DNA of 50,471 bases from Mycobacterium innocens. Lineage in GTDB: Bacteria > Actinomycetota > Actinomycetes > Mycobacteriales > Mycobacteriaceae. Of the stretch, positions 7,991 through 16,201 are shown piece by piece. A program made the translations under genes and the position numbers. The stretch spans positions 1 to 50,471 of the forward strand of contig NZ_UPHQ01000025.1 in assembly GCF_900566055.1 (NCBI RefSeq), in the 5' to 3' direction. The notes below the pieces were generated by a model. It saw only the letters and a program-made list of their open reading frames with translations. It searched no databases and was not told the DNA's origin. The number at the start of each line of letters is the position of its first letter. Within the stretch, counting starts at the first letter, position 1.

Positions 7991-9067
7991 GTGGCGGGTG
8001 AGACCAGAGCGAATGTCATTTCACTGCACAGTAATCGGGGTCGGGTAGCAGCGCGCCGCCGTGCCGGTCAACGCGCCGACGCGTCCCGTGAGCACCCGTC
8101 GTTGCTGTCCGATCCGAACGGCCGGGCATCGGCCGAACAGATCGCCGCAGTGGTCCGTGAAATCGACGAGCATCGGCGTGCCGCGGGTGCGACGGGCGTT
8201 CCCGGGTCGGGCGAAGCGCCCCTCAGCGATCTTGCGCAGCGTGTCGCCGCGGTCGCCGGATTCCTGCGGCAACGACTGACCGGTGATTACAGCGTCGACG
8301 AATTCGGATTCGACCCGCATTTCAATGACGCGATCGTTCGGCCTTTGCTGAGGTTTTTCTTCAGGTCATGGTTCCGCGTGGAAGTTAGCGGTATCGAGAA
8401 CCTTCCGAGCGATGGTGCCGCGCTGTTGGTGGCAAACCATGCCGGAGTGTTGCCGTTCGACGGGTTGATGCTTTCGGTGGCGGTTCACGACGAACATCCC
8501 GCCCACCGGGATCTGCGGCTGCTTGCCGCCGACATGGTGTTCGACCTGCCCGTGGTGGGCGAGGCCGCCCGCAAGGCGGGGCACACCATGGCCTGCACCA
8601 CCGACGCGCACCGACTGCTGGCCTCCGGCGAGCTCACGGCCGTGTTCCCCGAAGGTTACAAGGGCCTGGGCAAGCGCTTCGAGGACCGTTACCGCCTGCA
8701 GAGATTTGGACGCGGCGGCTTCGTATCGGCGGCGCTGCGTACCCAGGCGCCGATTGTGCCGTGCTCGATCATCGGGTCGGAGGAGATCTACCCGATGCTC
8801 ACCGATGTCAAATTGCTGGCGCGGCTGTTCGGTTTGCCCTATTTCCCGGTCACTCCGCTGTTCCCGTTGGCCGGCCCCGCCGGACTGGTGCCGCTGCCGT
8901 CGAAATGGCGCATCGCATTCGGGGAGCCGATCCCCACGGCCGACTACGCGACCACCGACGCCGAGGACCCGATGGTCACCTTCGAGTTGACCGATCAGGT
9001 GCGTGAGACCATCCAGCAGACGCTGTACCGGCTGTTGGCCGGGCGCCGCAACATTTTCCTAGGCTGA
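7991..9067 (+). CDS. Lysophospholipid acyltransferase-family protein (Rv0502 homologue)
   Basis: A 358-residue PlsC/DGAT-like acyltransferase. After a basic N-terminal region of about 110 residues, the acyltransferase domain holds the His-Asp motif VANHAGVLPFDG, with six residues between His and Asp, the spacing seen in the TMEM68/DGAT-type branch rather than PlsC's four. The block VFPEGYKGLGKRFEDRY is the conserved glycerol-phosphate-binding region, and APIVPCSIIGSEEIYP is block IV. It probably acylates a glycerolipid or other lipid at the membrane; the acceptor is unknown. The start is GTG 7991. It is convergent with cmaA2. Confidence 0.87.
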   Translation: MAGETRANVISLHSNRGRVAARRRAGQRADASREHPSLLSDPNGRASAEQIAAVVREIDEHRRAAGATGVPGSGEAPLSDLAQRVAAVAGFLRQRLTGDYSVDEFGFDPHFNDAIVRPLLRFFFRSWFRVEVSGIENLPSDGAALLVANHAGVLPFDGLMLSVAVHDEHPAHRDLRLLAADMVFDLPVVGEAARKAGHTMACTTDAHRLLASGELTAVFPEGYKGLGKRFEDRYRLQRFGRGGFVSAALRTQAPIVPCSIIGSEEIYPMLTDVKLLARLFGLPYFPVTPLFPLAGPAGLVPLPSKWRIAFGEPIPTADYATTDAEDPMVTFELTDQVRETIQQTLYRLLAGRRNIFLG

Positions 9068-9103
9068 CGAACCGGGCGCGGCTTGCTAGGCGTGCGCGGG
9101 CGC

Positions 9104-9149
9104 AACGCCAGGGCGAAACTCCGGGGGGCCGGAATTCGCCCGTGGCGTT
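9104..9149. terminator. Stem-loop between convergent Rv0502-like gene and cmaA2
   Basis: AACGCCAGGGCGAA pairs with TTCGCCCGTGGCGTT with a one-base bulge; the loop itself contains a smaller CTCCGG...CCGGA-type fold. Lying between two converging genes, it probably ends transcription from both sides. It has no U-tract, as is common for mycobacterial terminators. Confidence 0.55.
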
Positions 9150-9178
9150 ACGTTCGCGACTGAAGCAAAATGCGGGCG

Positions 9179-10087
9179 CTACTTCACCAATGTGAACTGG
9201 CAAACATCGGTGTAGTGGTCGCGGAACAGGTCCGAGCAGCCCCGCAGGTAGTGCATGTAGATGTCGTAGGTCTCCTGCCCCTTCAGGGCGATCGCCTCAT
9301 CCTTGTGTGCCTCGAGCGCGTCGGCCCAGGCGTTCAGCGTCGGAACATAGTTGGAGCCGATGCGGTGGTAGCGCTCGACCTTCCAGCCGGCGTTGGACGA
9401 GTAGTGGTCGACCTGCGAGATCCGCGGCAACCGACCGCCCGGGAAGATCTCGGTCAGGATGAACTTGATGAAGCGCAGCAGGCTCATCGGCGACGTCAAG
9501 CCGAGCTCCTTGGCTTCGTCGGCATCCGGGATGATGATCGTGTGCAGCAGCATCCGGCCGTCGTCGGGCGTCAAGCTGTAGTACTTCTTGAAGAAGGTGT
9601 CGTAGCGCTCGAACCCGGCGTCGCCGGCGCCGTCGGCGAAGTGCTCGAACGCGCCGAGTGACACGATCCGGTCGACCGGCTCGTCGAATTCCTCCCAGCC
9701 CTGGATCCGCACCTCTTTGCGGCGGGGGCTGTCGATCTCTTCGAACTTCGCCACGTCGTGGGCGTACTGGTTCTCACTGAGCGTCAGGCCGATCACGTTG
9801 ACGTCGTACTCCTGCACGGCGTGGCGCATGGTGGCGCCCCAGCCGCAGCCGATGTCGAGCAGCGTCATGCCCGGCTCGAGGTTCAGTTTGTCCAGGGCAA
9901 GTTTGCGTTTGGCGTACTGCGCCTCTTCCAGCGTCATATTGGGGCGCTCTTCGAAGTACGCGCAGCTGTACGTCATCGACGGGTCAAGCCAAAGCTTGAA
10001 GAATTCGTTGGATTTGTCGTAGTGGGAACGGACTGCTTCGACCGGCGGCTTGAGCTGCGTGCCACCCGTTTCACCCTGAGACGTCAT
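9179..10087 (-). CDS. cmaA2: Cyclopropane mycolic acid synthase
   Basis: A 302-residue SAM-dependent methyltransferase very close to M. tuberculosis CmaA2, which makes the trans-cyclopropane of oxygenated mycolates and contributes to cis-cyclopropanation. The start [19 protein letters not shown] gives exactly the CmaA2 length; a nine-residue longer form is possible but unlikely. Key features are [23 protein letters not shown] near the N-terminus, the SAM-binding [11 protein letters not shown], the bicarbonate-site/acidic motif [11 protein letters not shown], and the conserved [17 protein letters not shown] end. The neighbours are a MaoC-like hydratase and serB1 in the same direction. Confidence 0.95.
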   Translation of the reverse strand: MTSQGETGGTQLKPPVEAVRSHYDKSNEFFKLWLDPSMTYSCAYFEERPNMTLEEAQYAKRKLALDKLNLEPGMTLLDIGCGWGATMRHAVQEYDVNVIGLTLSENQYAHDVAKFEEIDSPRRKEVRIQGWEEFDEPVDRIVSLGAFEHFADGAGDAGFERYDTFFKKYYSLTPDDGRMLLHTIIIPDADEAKELGLTSPMSLLRFIKFILTEIFPGGRLPRISQVDHYSSNAGWKVERYHRIGSNYVPTLNAWADALEAHKDEAIALKGQETYDIYMHYLRGCSDLFRDHYTDVCQFTLVK

Positions 10088-10120
10088 TGAACGGACCCTA
10101 CCTTCTTGCTTCAACTTGTT

Positions 10121-10621
10121 TCAAATAGCTGCAATTGCCGCCACGGTGGCATCGGCCTCGGCCTCGTGGTGCGCTGCTTCCCCCAACATGGTGACGACGC
10201 CGGTAGCGACCGGCTTGCCGTCGGCATCTGTGACTTCGCTTCGAATCTCGGCGAGCACTGTGCCGTGCGACTCGATCACAGAGTCTAGGTAAGTATGAAA
10301 GAAAAGTTTGTCGCCGGCCAGGATCGGCCGGTGGAACCGGAACTTCTGGTCGCGATGGAAGACCCGGGCGATGTTGATCGGAATGCTGAACTTGGTGAAA
10401 ATCTCCATCTGCACGCGCCGCCCGGCGACCGCCAGGAAGGTCGGCGGGGCCACCAATGCGGGATAGCCCGCGTCGGCCGCAGCCGCCTCGTCGTAGTGCG
10501 CCGGATGCTCGTCGTTGACTGCGGCCGCGAACTCGCGGATCTTCTCTCGCCCGACTTCGAAATAGTCCGAGGCGCGGTAGTTCTTGCCGATGAGTCCTTC
10601 GGCTTCCTGGGGGACTGTCAT
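10121..10621 (-). CDS. MaoC-like hydratase N-terminal domain protein (Rv0504c homologue)
   Basis: A 166-residue single-hotdog protein of the MaoC dehydratase N-terminal (HadA/HadC-like) class. It shows the expected [27 protein letters not shown] opening, [13 protein letters not shown] in the middle and [20 protein letters not shown], which build the hotdog helix and strands. The HadB-type catalytic Asp-His motif (DxNxxH in a hydratase-2 site) is not evident, so like HadA and HadC it probably needs a partner subunit and may bind acyl chains. M. tuberculosis Rv0504c belongs to this family. It lies 33 bases upstream of cmaA2, consistent with a lipid role. Confidence 0.87.
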   Translation of the reverse strand: MTVPQEAEGLIGKNYRASDYFEVGREKIREFAAAVNDEHPAHYDEAAAADAGYPALVAPPTFLAVAGRRVQMEIFTKFSIPINIARVFHRDQKFRFHRPILAGDKLFFHTYLDSVIESHGTVLAEIRSEVTDADGKPVATGVVTMLGEAAHHEAEADATVAAIAAI

Positions 10622-10666
10622 GCCGCTGTGCTCTCTGCTCGAATGTGTGCTCAGCGGCGCAGCTTA

Positions 10667-11584
10667 TCAGCGTGATTGGCGTCGGGACGCCAGAGCCGCC
10701 AACGCGCCGCCGGCCGCGCCCAGCGCCAGGGCCGACGGCACCCCAATCCGGGCGGCCTTGCGCGCGGTCCGGAAATCCCGAATTTCCCATCCGCGTTCGC
10801 GGGCCAGGCTGCGCAACCGCGAATCGGGGTTGATGGCGACCGCGGTGCCCACCAGCGACAGCATCGGCACGTCGTTGTAGCTGTCGGAATACGCGGTGCA
10901 GCGTTTGAGGTTGAGACCTTCCCGGATGGCCAGCGAACGCACCGCGTGAGCCTTGCCGGTGCCATGCAGGATGTCGCCGACCAGCCGACCGGTGAACACC
11001 CCGTCGACGGACTCCGCGACCGTGCCCAGCGCGCCGGTCAGGCCGAGCCGGCGGGCGATCGTCGCCGCGAGCTCGTACGGCGTGGCGGTGATCAGCCAAA
11101 CCTGCTGACCGGCATCGAGATGCATCTGGGTGAGCTCGCGGGTGCCCGGCCAGATCTTGTCGGCGATGAATTCGTCGTAAATCTCCTCGCCCAGGTTCAC
11201 CAGTTCGGCCACCGAACGGCCCTCGATGAAGGTCAGCGCCTTGCGCCGCCCGGCGGCGACGTCGTCGCTGTTCTCCACGCCGAGCAGCTGGAACTTGGCC
11301 TGCGCATAGACGAAGCCCAGGACATCGCGGTAGGTGAAGTAATGACGGGCGGCCAGCCCCCGGCCGAAATGCACCGCGGACGAGCCCTGGACCAGTGTGT
11401 TGTCCACATCGAAGAACGCCGCCGCGGTCAGGTCGATCGGCGGCTGCGGACGATCCTGCGCGGCGGCGGTGGCGCGCAGGCCGTCGAGGGCGCGTTCGGC
11501 GCTGGCGTTTGCGGCCACCGACTCCAGGTCGGCGCCGGTGATGCGATTCGAGGTGCCCAGATCACCCAGATCAGTGGAAGCCAT
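10667..11584 (-). CDS. serB1: HAD-IB family phosphatase (SerB1)
   Basis: A 305-residue HAD-superfamily subfamily IB hydrolase, the syntenic match of Rv0505c (SerB1). Motif I is [13 protein letters not shown], with the nucleophile and acid Asp residues; motif II is the Thr of LITATPYE; motif III/IV is [16 protein letters not shown]. The C-terminus is basic and Ala-rich with one hydrophobic stretch ([12 protein letters not shown]) that could be a membrane anchor. Phosphoserine phosphatase is the historical name; the substrate is not settled by these motifs and a lipid phosphate is possible given the neighbours. It begins the operon leading to the hydratase and cmaA2. Confidence 0.88.
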   Translation of the reverse strand: MASTDLGDLGTSNRITGADLESVAANASAERALDGLRATAAAQDRPQPPIDLTAAAFFDVDNTLVQGSSAVHFGRGLAARHYFTYRDVLGFVYAQAKFQLLGVENSDDVAAGRRKALTFIEGRSVAELVNLGEEIYDEFIADKIWPGTRELTQMHLDAGQQVWLITATPYELAATIARRLGLTGALGTVAESVDGVFTGRLVGDILHGTGKAHAVRSLAIREGLNLKRCTAYSDSYNDVPMLSLVGTAVAINPDSRLRSLARERGWEIRDFRTARKAARIGVPSALALGAAGGALAALASRRQSR

Positions 11585-11740
11585 CAGAAACCTCTCACAA
11601 TCGCGGTACCCGGCCGGTGGGCGACACTTCGGCCAACATCAACCCTATCCGGCAAATGTGTTGGGGAGGTTTTCCAGGCTGGCGCGAGACGAACACGGGC
11701 CGGTATCCGAGTTTATCAACGATGTTGCGAGCTGCGCTTC

Positions 11741-11746
11741 TACAGT
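11741..11746 (+). promoter_or_regulatory. -10 box of the paoA-like gene (leaderless start)
   Basis: TACAGT (TANNNT) ends six bases before GTG 11753, and no ribosome-binding site precedes the GTG. This spacing is the main reason for choosing that start. Confidence 0.45.
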
Positions 11747-11752
11747 GGATCC

Positions 11753-12343
11753 GTGGACGACCGACTTGGGTTCCGAATCAATCGCCGGACGTTCGTGGGT
11801 GCCTCCGTCGCCGTGGGCGGTGTCGTCGCCGTCACTACCGTTGCCGGATCTGAGCGAACCGTCCAGGACGAAATCCACACCGCTGTGGTGCGGGCCGAGA
11901 TCAACGGCGAACCTCGAGAAATCGCCGTCGACACCCGCACGTCGCTACTGGACATGCTGCGCGAGCGGGCGGGACTGCCCGGCACCAAGAAGGCCTGCGA
12001 CCACGGCGCATGCGGTGCCTGCACGGTGCTGGTCGACGGTCGGCGAATCAACTCCTGCCTGACTCTGGCGGTCATGCACGAGGGTGCACAGATCACCACC
12101 ATCGAGGGCTTGGCCGGTTCGGGCGGCCGACTCCATCCTCTGCAACAAGCGTTCATCGACGAGGACGCCTTCCAGTGCGGCTACTGTACCGCCGGCCAAA
12201 TCATGTCCGGCGTCGGTTGTATCGCCGAAGGGCACGCGGGTTCGCCCGCGGAAATACGAGAGTGGATGAGCGGCAACATCTGTCGTTGCGGTGCCTACAC
12301 CAACATCGTCAAGGCGGTCGCAACTGTGGCGCGAGACCGGTAG
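11753..12343 (+). CDS. paoA: Tat-exported molybdenum hydroxylase, [2Fe-2S] subunit (PaoA/YagT-like)
   Basis: A 196-residue small subunit of a xanthine-oxidase-family enzyme. Residues 10-31 form a twin-arginine signal (NRRTFVGASVAVGGVVAVTT), as in E. coli PaoA, so the assembled complex is probably exported folded. The plant-type ferredoxin cluster is bound by Cys 82, 87, 90 and 102 (CDHGACGACTVLVDGRRINSC region) and the second [2Fe-2S] by Cys 142, 145, 177 and 179 (CGYC and CRCG). The GTG start puts the Tat motif at the right distance. Two more subunits follow immediately. The cluster lies between serB1 and mmpS2, where M. tuberculosis has nothing. Confidence 0.92.
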   Translation: MDDRLGFRINRRTFVGASVAVGGVVAVTTVAGSERTVQDEIHTAVVRAEINGEPREIAVDTRTSLLDMLRERAGLPGTKKACDHGACGACTVLVDGRRINSCLTLAVMHEGAQITTIEGLAGSGGRLHPLQQAFIDEDAFQCGYCTAGQIMSGVGCIAEGHAGSPAEIREWMSGNICRCGAYTNIVKAVATVARDR

Positions 12344-12346
12344 CAC

Positions 12347-13324
12347 GTGTTCCCGTTCCGCTACCTCAAAGCGACCGACGAGCAGGCGGCGTTGCGGGCA
12401 GCGGCGGCCGGCGGCCGCTATATCGCCGGGGGCACCACGCTGGTCGACTTGATGAGGGAGACGGTCGAACGCCCCGATTCGCTGGTCGACATCAACGCGC
12501 TTCCGTACCGCTGGATCGACGTGCAGCCGGGAATGATCCGCGTCGGATCTCTGGTGCGGATGTCCGACCTTGCCGCTCATCCCGTCGTCCGGCAACAAGC
12601 CCCGGTGATCAGTCAGGCCCTCGAGCTCAGCGCTTCCGCTCAGCTTCGCAACATGGCATCGATCGGCGGCAACCTGCTGCAACGCCCGCGGTGTCTGTAT
12701 TTCCGCGACGTGTCGGCCGCATGCAACCGACGCGCTCCGGGCACCGGCTGCTCGGCGATCGGCGGATGTAACCGCACCCACGCAATCCTCGGTACCAGCC
12801 GGCACTGCTGCGCTACCCACCCTTCGGACCTCGCGGTTGCGCTGCTTGCATTGGACGCCGTCGTCGTCAGTCGGGGAGCCGCCGGGCAGCGGCGATTTGC
12901 GCTGGCGGAGCTCTTCCGCCAGCCGGGTAACTCACCGCACCGCGAGCACAACCTCGAACCGGGCGAGCTGATCGTCGGGATCGAGGTACCTCTCGGGCCG
13001 GAGGCCCGCAGGTCCGGATATCTCAAGGTGCGCGATCGTCAGTCATACCAATTTGCGCTGGCCTCGGCGGCTGTGGCACTCGACATCGTCGCCGGCACGA
13101 TACGCAGCGCGCGGGTCGCCGTTGGCGGCGTCGCCACCGTCCCGTGGCGGTTGCCGGCCGTCGAAAGGGAGCTGCAGGGCCGCCCGATCGACGCGGGCCT
13201 GTTCCGCCGCGCCGCCGAACTTTCGGTTGCCGGTGCTCAACCGTTGCGGGAGAACGGCTTCAAGGTCGAACTGCTCAAGCGCACTGTCGAAAGGCAATTG
13301 GCCACCGTGGCGGCAATGCCATGA
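12347..13324 (+). CDS. paoB: Molybdenum hydroxylase FAD subunit with extra [4Fe-4S] cluster (PaoB/YagS-like)
   Basis: A 325-residue FAD subunit (CoxM/PaoB family). FAD-binding motifs are AGGTTLVDLM near residue 27 and SIGGNLLQR near residue 105. It carries the insertion typical of PaoB that binds a [4Fe-4S] cluster: Cys 116, 126, 135 and 154 or 155 in CLYFRDVSAACNRR, GTGCSAIGG and SRHCCATHPSD. This insertion separates it from ordinary CO-dehydrogenase CoxM and supports an aldehyde-oxidoreductase assignment. It starts at GTG 12347, three bases after paoA, and its stop overlaps the large-subunit start (ATGA). Confidence 0.92.
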   Translation: MFPFRYLKATDEQAALRAAAAGGRYIAGGTTLVDLMRETVERPDSLVDINALPYRWIDVQPGMIRVGSLVRMSDLAAHPVVRQQAPVISQALELSASAQLRNMASIGGNLLQRPRCLYFRDVSAACNRRAPGTGCSAIGGCNRTHAILGTSRHCCATHPSDLAVALLALDAVVVSRGAAGQRRFALAELFRQPGNSPHREHNLEPGELIVGIEVPLGPEARRSGYLKVRDRQSYQFALASAAVALDIVAGTIRSARVAVGGVATVPWRLPAVERELQGRPIDAGLFRRAAELSVAGAQPLRENGFKVELLKRTVERQLATVAAMP

Positions 13325-15498
13325 CCCACGCATTCACCGCCGCGCAGGTCGTCTCCGGCCAGCCGGTCAGCCGGGTGGACGGGCCGCTGAAGGTGACCGG
13401 TAAGGCCAGCTACGCCGCCGACAACCAGATTCCCGGATTGCTCTACGCCGCACTGGTCGGTAGCACGGTGGCATGCGGCGGGATCAAGCGCATGGACGCC
13501 GGTGCCGCGTTGCGGCAGCCCGACGTGCTTGCCGTGCTGACCGACTTCACCGGGGTGAAACTGCCCTTCGACACCCGGCTGGTGTCCTTCTTCGGACAGC
13601 CGGTCGCCGTGGTGATCGCGACGACGCTCGAGTCGGCGGTCCACGGGTCGGAACTGGTCGACGTCCGGTATTCGAGTCGGCCGCCGCTGACCGATATTGA
13701 TGCGGCACAAGCGGACAAGCGGCCCGGCCGGTTCATCCGCGACTATTCCCGCGGGTTCGCCGATCAGGCGATTCGCGGTACCTCGGTGATGACGGACCTG
13801 CGGTTCAGCATCGCGCGCAACGATCACAACCCCATGGAGATGCCTGCGACGATTGCCACCTGGGAGCGCGATCGGCTCACGGTATGGGACAAGGTGCAAA
13901 ACATCAGCGCAGCCCAGCAGTTCTACGCCGACGCCTTCGGTCTACCCATCGATCATGTCCGGCTGATCTCGCCGTTCGTGGGCGGTTCGTTCGGTAGTGC
14001 CAGCCGGACCTGGCCGCATCAGGTGCTGACCGCTTTCGCGGCTCGCCGGATGCGACGACCCGTCAAGCTGGTATTGACCCGCCGGCAGATGTACAGCGCA
14101 ATCGGATACCGGCCCACCAGCCGGCAGCGTATGGCGATCGGGACAGACGAATCCGGGCGCCTCAGGGCGATGATCCACGAAGGGCATACGGAGACGGCCA
14201 GGTACGGGGACTATGAGGACGGACTCGTCCGCAGTCCGCGACTGCTCTACCGAGTCCCCAACATGCGTTCGACGTATCGCGTGGTGCCGTTGGACGTCGG
14301 CCTGCCGTGGTTCATGAGGGGCCCCGGCGCGGTCACCGGAGCGTTTGCGCTCGAGTGCGCCATGGACGATCTGGCACACCGGCTGCGCATGGACCCGATC
14401 GAATTGCGGATGCGTAACGAACCCGATGTCGACCAGACCACCGGGATGCCGTTTTCCACCCGGCGGCTCACCGAATGCCTGACCCGAGGCGCGGCGAGGT
14501 TTGGATGGAACCGGCGCAATCCGGCACCCGCCACCACCCGCGAGGGCGATCTCTTCGTCGGGATCGGGGTGGCCGCCGCCGCCTATTACACGTATCGCAG
14601 CCAATGTTCGGCGTCCGCAAAGGTTTTCGCCGACGGCACCGCCGAAGTGCGATGCGGAACCAGCGACATGGGGCCCGGGACCTACACGTCGATGACGCAG
14701 GTCGCCGCGGATGCCCTCGGAATGCCGTTGAGCCGGGTGCGATTCGCGTTGGGTGATAGCAGTTTTCCGCCGGCACCGCCGCACTCGGCCTCCCGAACCA
14801 TGGCCAGTGTGGGTTCTGCGGTGTACACCGCCGCGAACATGCTGCGCGACAAGTTCATTCGCACGGCGGTCACCGACCCGCGATCCCCGCTGAGCGGCCT
14901 GCGTCCGGAGGACGTGGCGGTCGTCGACGGCCGCATGGTCGCCACGGCTTCCGGGGCCGGATCCGAGCCCGGCGAGTCGTATCAGGACTTGTTGCGCCGC
15001 CGCGGCTGGTCCGGTTTGGATTCACAACAGACCTGGACGCCTGACGACGCCGACCGCCGATACTCCATCTACGGCTACGGAGCCGTATTCGCCGAGGTCG
15101 TCGTCGACCGTTTGCTGCCGACGGTGCGGATCCGCCGCATGTATGCGTGCTACGACGCCGGCCGGGTGATCAATCCCAAACTCGCGCACAGTCAGGCGAT
15201 TGGGGGCATGGTCGGCGGGATCGGGATGGCGTTGCTGGAGCGGACGGAGCTGGATTACCGCGACGGCCGGATAGTCAACGCGAACATGTCGGATTACCTG
15301 GTTCCGGTCAACGCCGACGTCCCCGCGCTGGACGCGACCTTTTTGCCGGCCGAGGACACAATTGCCGACCCGATCGGCGTCAAGGGACTCGGCGAGTTGG
15401 TGATCGTCGGAGTACCCGCAGCGATCGCCAATGCCGTGTTCAACGCCACCGGCAGACGCGTCACCGATTTGCCCATCACCCTGGAGAAGCTGCTGTGA
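13321..15498 (+). CDS. paoC: Molybdopterin-binding large subunit of aldehyde oxidoreductase (PaoC/YagR-like)
   Basis: A 725-residue molybdenum-cofactor subunit (xanthine oxidase/CoxL superfamily), close in length to E. coli PaoC. It begins VSRVDGPLKVTGKASYAADN, has the GGSFGSASRTWPHQ cofactor motif, RGPGAVTGAFALECAMDDLA, CGTSDMGPGTYTSMTQVAAD, and the catalytic-Glu region GVKGLGELVIVGVPAAIANAV at the C-terminus. There is no CoxL-type AYxCSFR motif, so it is not a CO dehydrogenase. PaoABC in E. coli oxidises aromatic aldehydes. No PaoD/XdhC-like maturation factor follows, so cofactor insertion must be served from elsewhere. The start ATG 13321 overlaps the paoB stop. Confidence 0.92.
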   Translation: MTHAFTAAQVVSGQPVSRVDGPLKVTGKASYAADNQIPGLLYAALVGSTVACGGIKRMDAGAALRQPDVLAVLTDFTGVKLPFDTRLVSFFGQPVAVVIATTLESAVHGSELVDVRYSSRPPLTDIDAAQADKRPGRFIRDYSRGFADQAIRGTSVMTDLRFSIARNDHNPMEMPATIATWERDRLTVWDKVQNISAAQQFYADAFGLPIDHVRLISPFVGGSFGSASRTWPHQVLTAFAARRMRRPVKLVLTRRQMYSAIGYRPTSRQRMAIGTDESGRLRAMIHEGHTETARYGDYEDGLVRSPRLLYRVPNMRSTYRVVPLDVGLPWFMRGPGAVTGAFALECAMDDLAHRLRMDPIELRMRNEPDVDQTTGMPFSTRRLTECLTRGAARFGWNRRNPAPATTREGDLFVGIGVAAAAYYTYRSQCSASAKVFADGTAEVRCGTSDMGPGTYTSMTQVAADALGMPLSRVRFALGDSSFPPAPPHSASRTMASVGSAVYTAANMLRDKFIRTAVTDPRSPLSGLRPEDVAVVDGRMVATASGAGSEPGESYQDLLRRRGWSGLDSQQTWTPDDADRRYSIYGYGAVFAEVVVDRLLPTVRIRRMYACYDAGRVINPKLAHSQAIGGMVGGIGMALLERTELDYRDGRIVNANMSDYLVPVNADVPALDATFLPAEDTIADPIGVKGLGELVIVGVPAAIANAVFNATGRRVTDLPITLEKLL

Positions 15499-15760
15499 CC
15501 CGTCGGATCCGGCCGCCGCGTGGGACACCGGTAACGAGGTTTATCTGAAATCCGAAATGCATTCAGCAGGGCGGCGGTAGCGTCTACGCTGCGAACGCAA
15601 ACGAGACATCGGATTAGCACGCACGTTGGAGATTTCGGGAGGTTCAGATTCGCGCACTGGGCGCTTTCGACCACGCTCCTTGATCGGGGGCGAGCCGGGG
15701 GCGACACACCCGATGCCGCAGTCTACGGTGTGGGCCCGGTGGCGGAGCACGAAGGTGAGG
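15499..15760. other. Intergenic region upstream of mmpS2
   Basis: 262 bases without a supportable gene. It should hold the mmpS2 promoter. TGAA and TTCA bracket an AT-rich stretch at about 15548-15567 (imperfect inverted repeat), and TACGCT near 15590 could be a -10 box. A ribosome-binding site, GAAGGTGAGG, directly precedes ATG 15761. No regulator gene is adjacent. Confidence 0.35.
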
Positions 15761-16201
15761 ATGAGTCCGGTGACCACCGTTGTGAAACGAATGTGGCTGC
15801 TGCTGGCCGTCTCAGCCGTGGCGATTGTCGCAGCGCTCGGAATCTATCGTCTGCACCGCGTCTTCGGCGCTTACGAGCATCCCGCCGTGATGGCCAAGGC
15901 TGATATCGATGATGTCCCGCTGTTCAACCCGAAGCAAGTGATCTACGAAGTTTTCGGCCCTGCCTCGACCGCAAGGATCGCCTACCTGGACCCCGACGCC
16001 CACGTGCTGCAACTGCCGGAAGTGCCGCTGCCGTGGTCGCAGACGGTCACCACGACGCTGCCCGCGGTCAGTGTGAACGTGATGGCGCAGAGCGCCGCCG
16101 ACACCATCGGCTGCCGGATCATCGTGAACGGCACCGTCAAGGACGAAAGGTCGGTCACCAGGCCCAAAGCCCTCACCTTTTGCCAGGTGACATCGGCATG
16201 A
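15761..16201 (+). CDS. mmpS2: Membrane protein MmpS2
   Basis: A 146-residue MmpS-family accessory protein, the partner of the MmpL transporter that follows. One N-terminal membrane segment ([21 protein letters not shown]) is followed by the exported beta-rich domain with the family pattern [44 protein letters not shown] and the two Cys of [10 protein letters not shown] and LTFCQV, which probably form a disulfide. Length matches M. tuberculosis MmpS2. ATG 15761 was preferred over longer upstream starts because of the Shine-Dalgarno sequence and family length. Its stop overlaps the mmpL2 start (ATGA). Confidence 0.93.
   Translation: MSPVTTVVKRMWLLLAVSAVAIVAALGIYRLHRVFGAYEHPAVMAKADIDDVPLFNPKQVIYEVFGPASTARIAYLDPDAHVLQLPEVPLPWSQTVTTTLPAVSVNVMAQSAADTIGCRIIVNGTVKDERSVTRPKALTFCQVTSA

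Noticed and set aside
13321..15498. Carbon monoxide dehydrogenase large subunit (CoxL)
   Set aside because: The AYxCSFR active-site loop is absent, and the Tat signal and [4Fe-4S] insertion in the partner subunits fit PaoABC instead.
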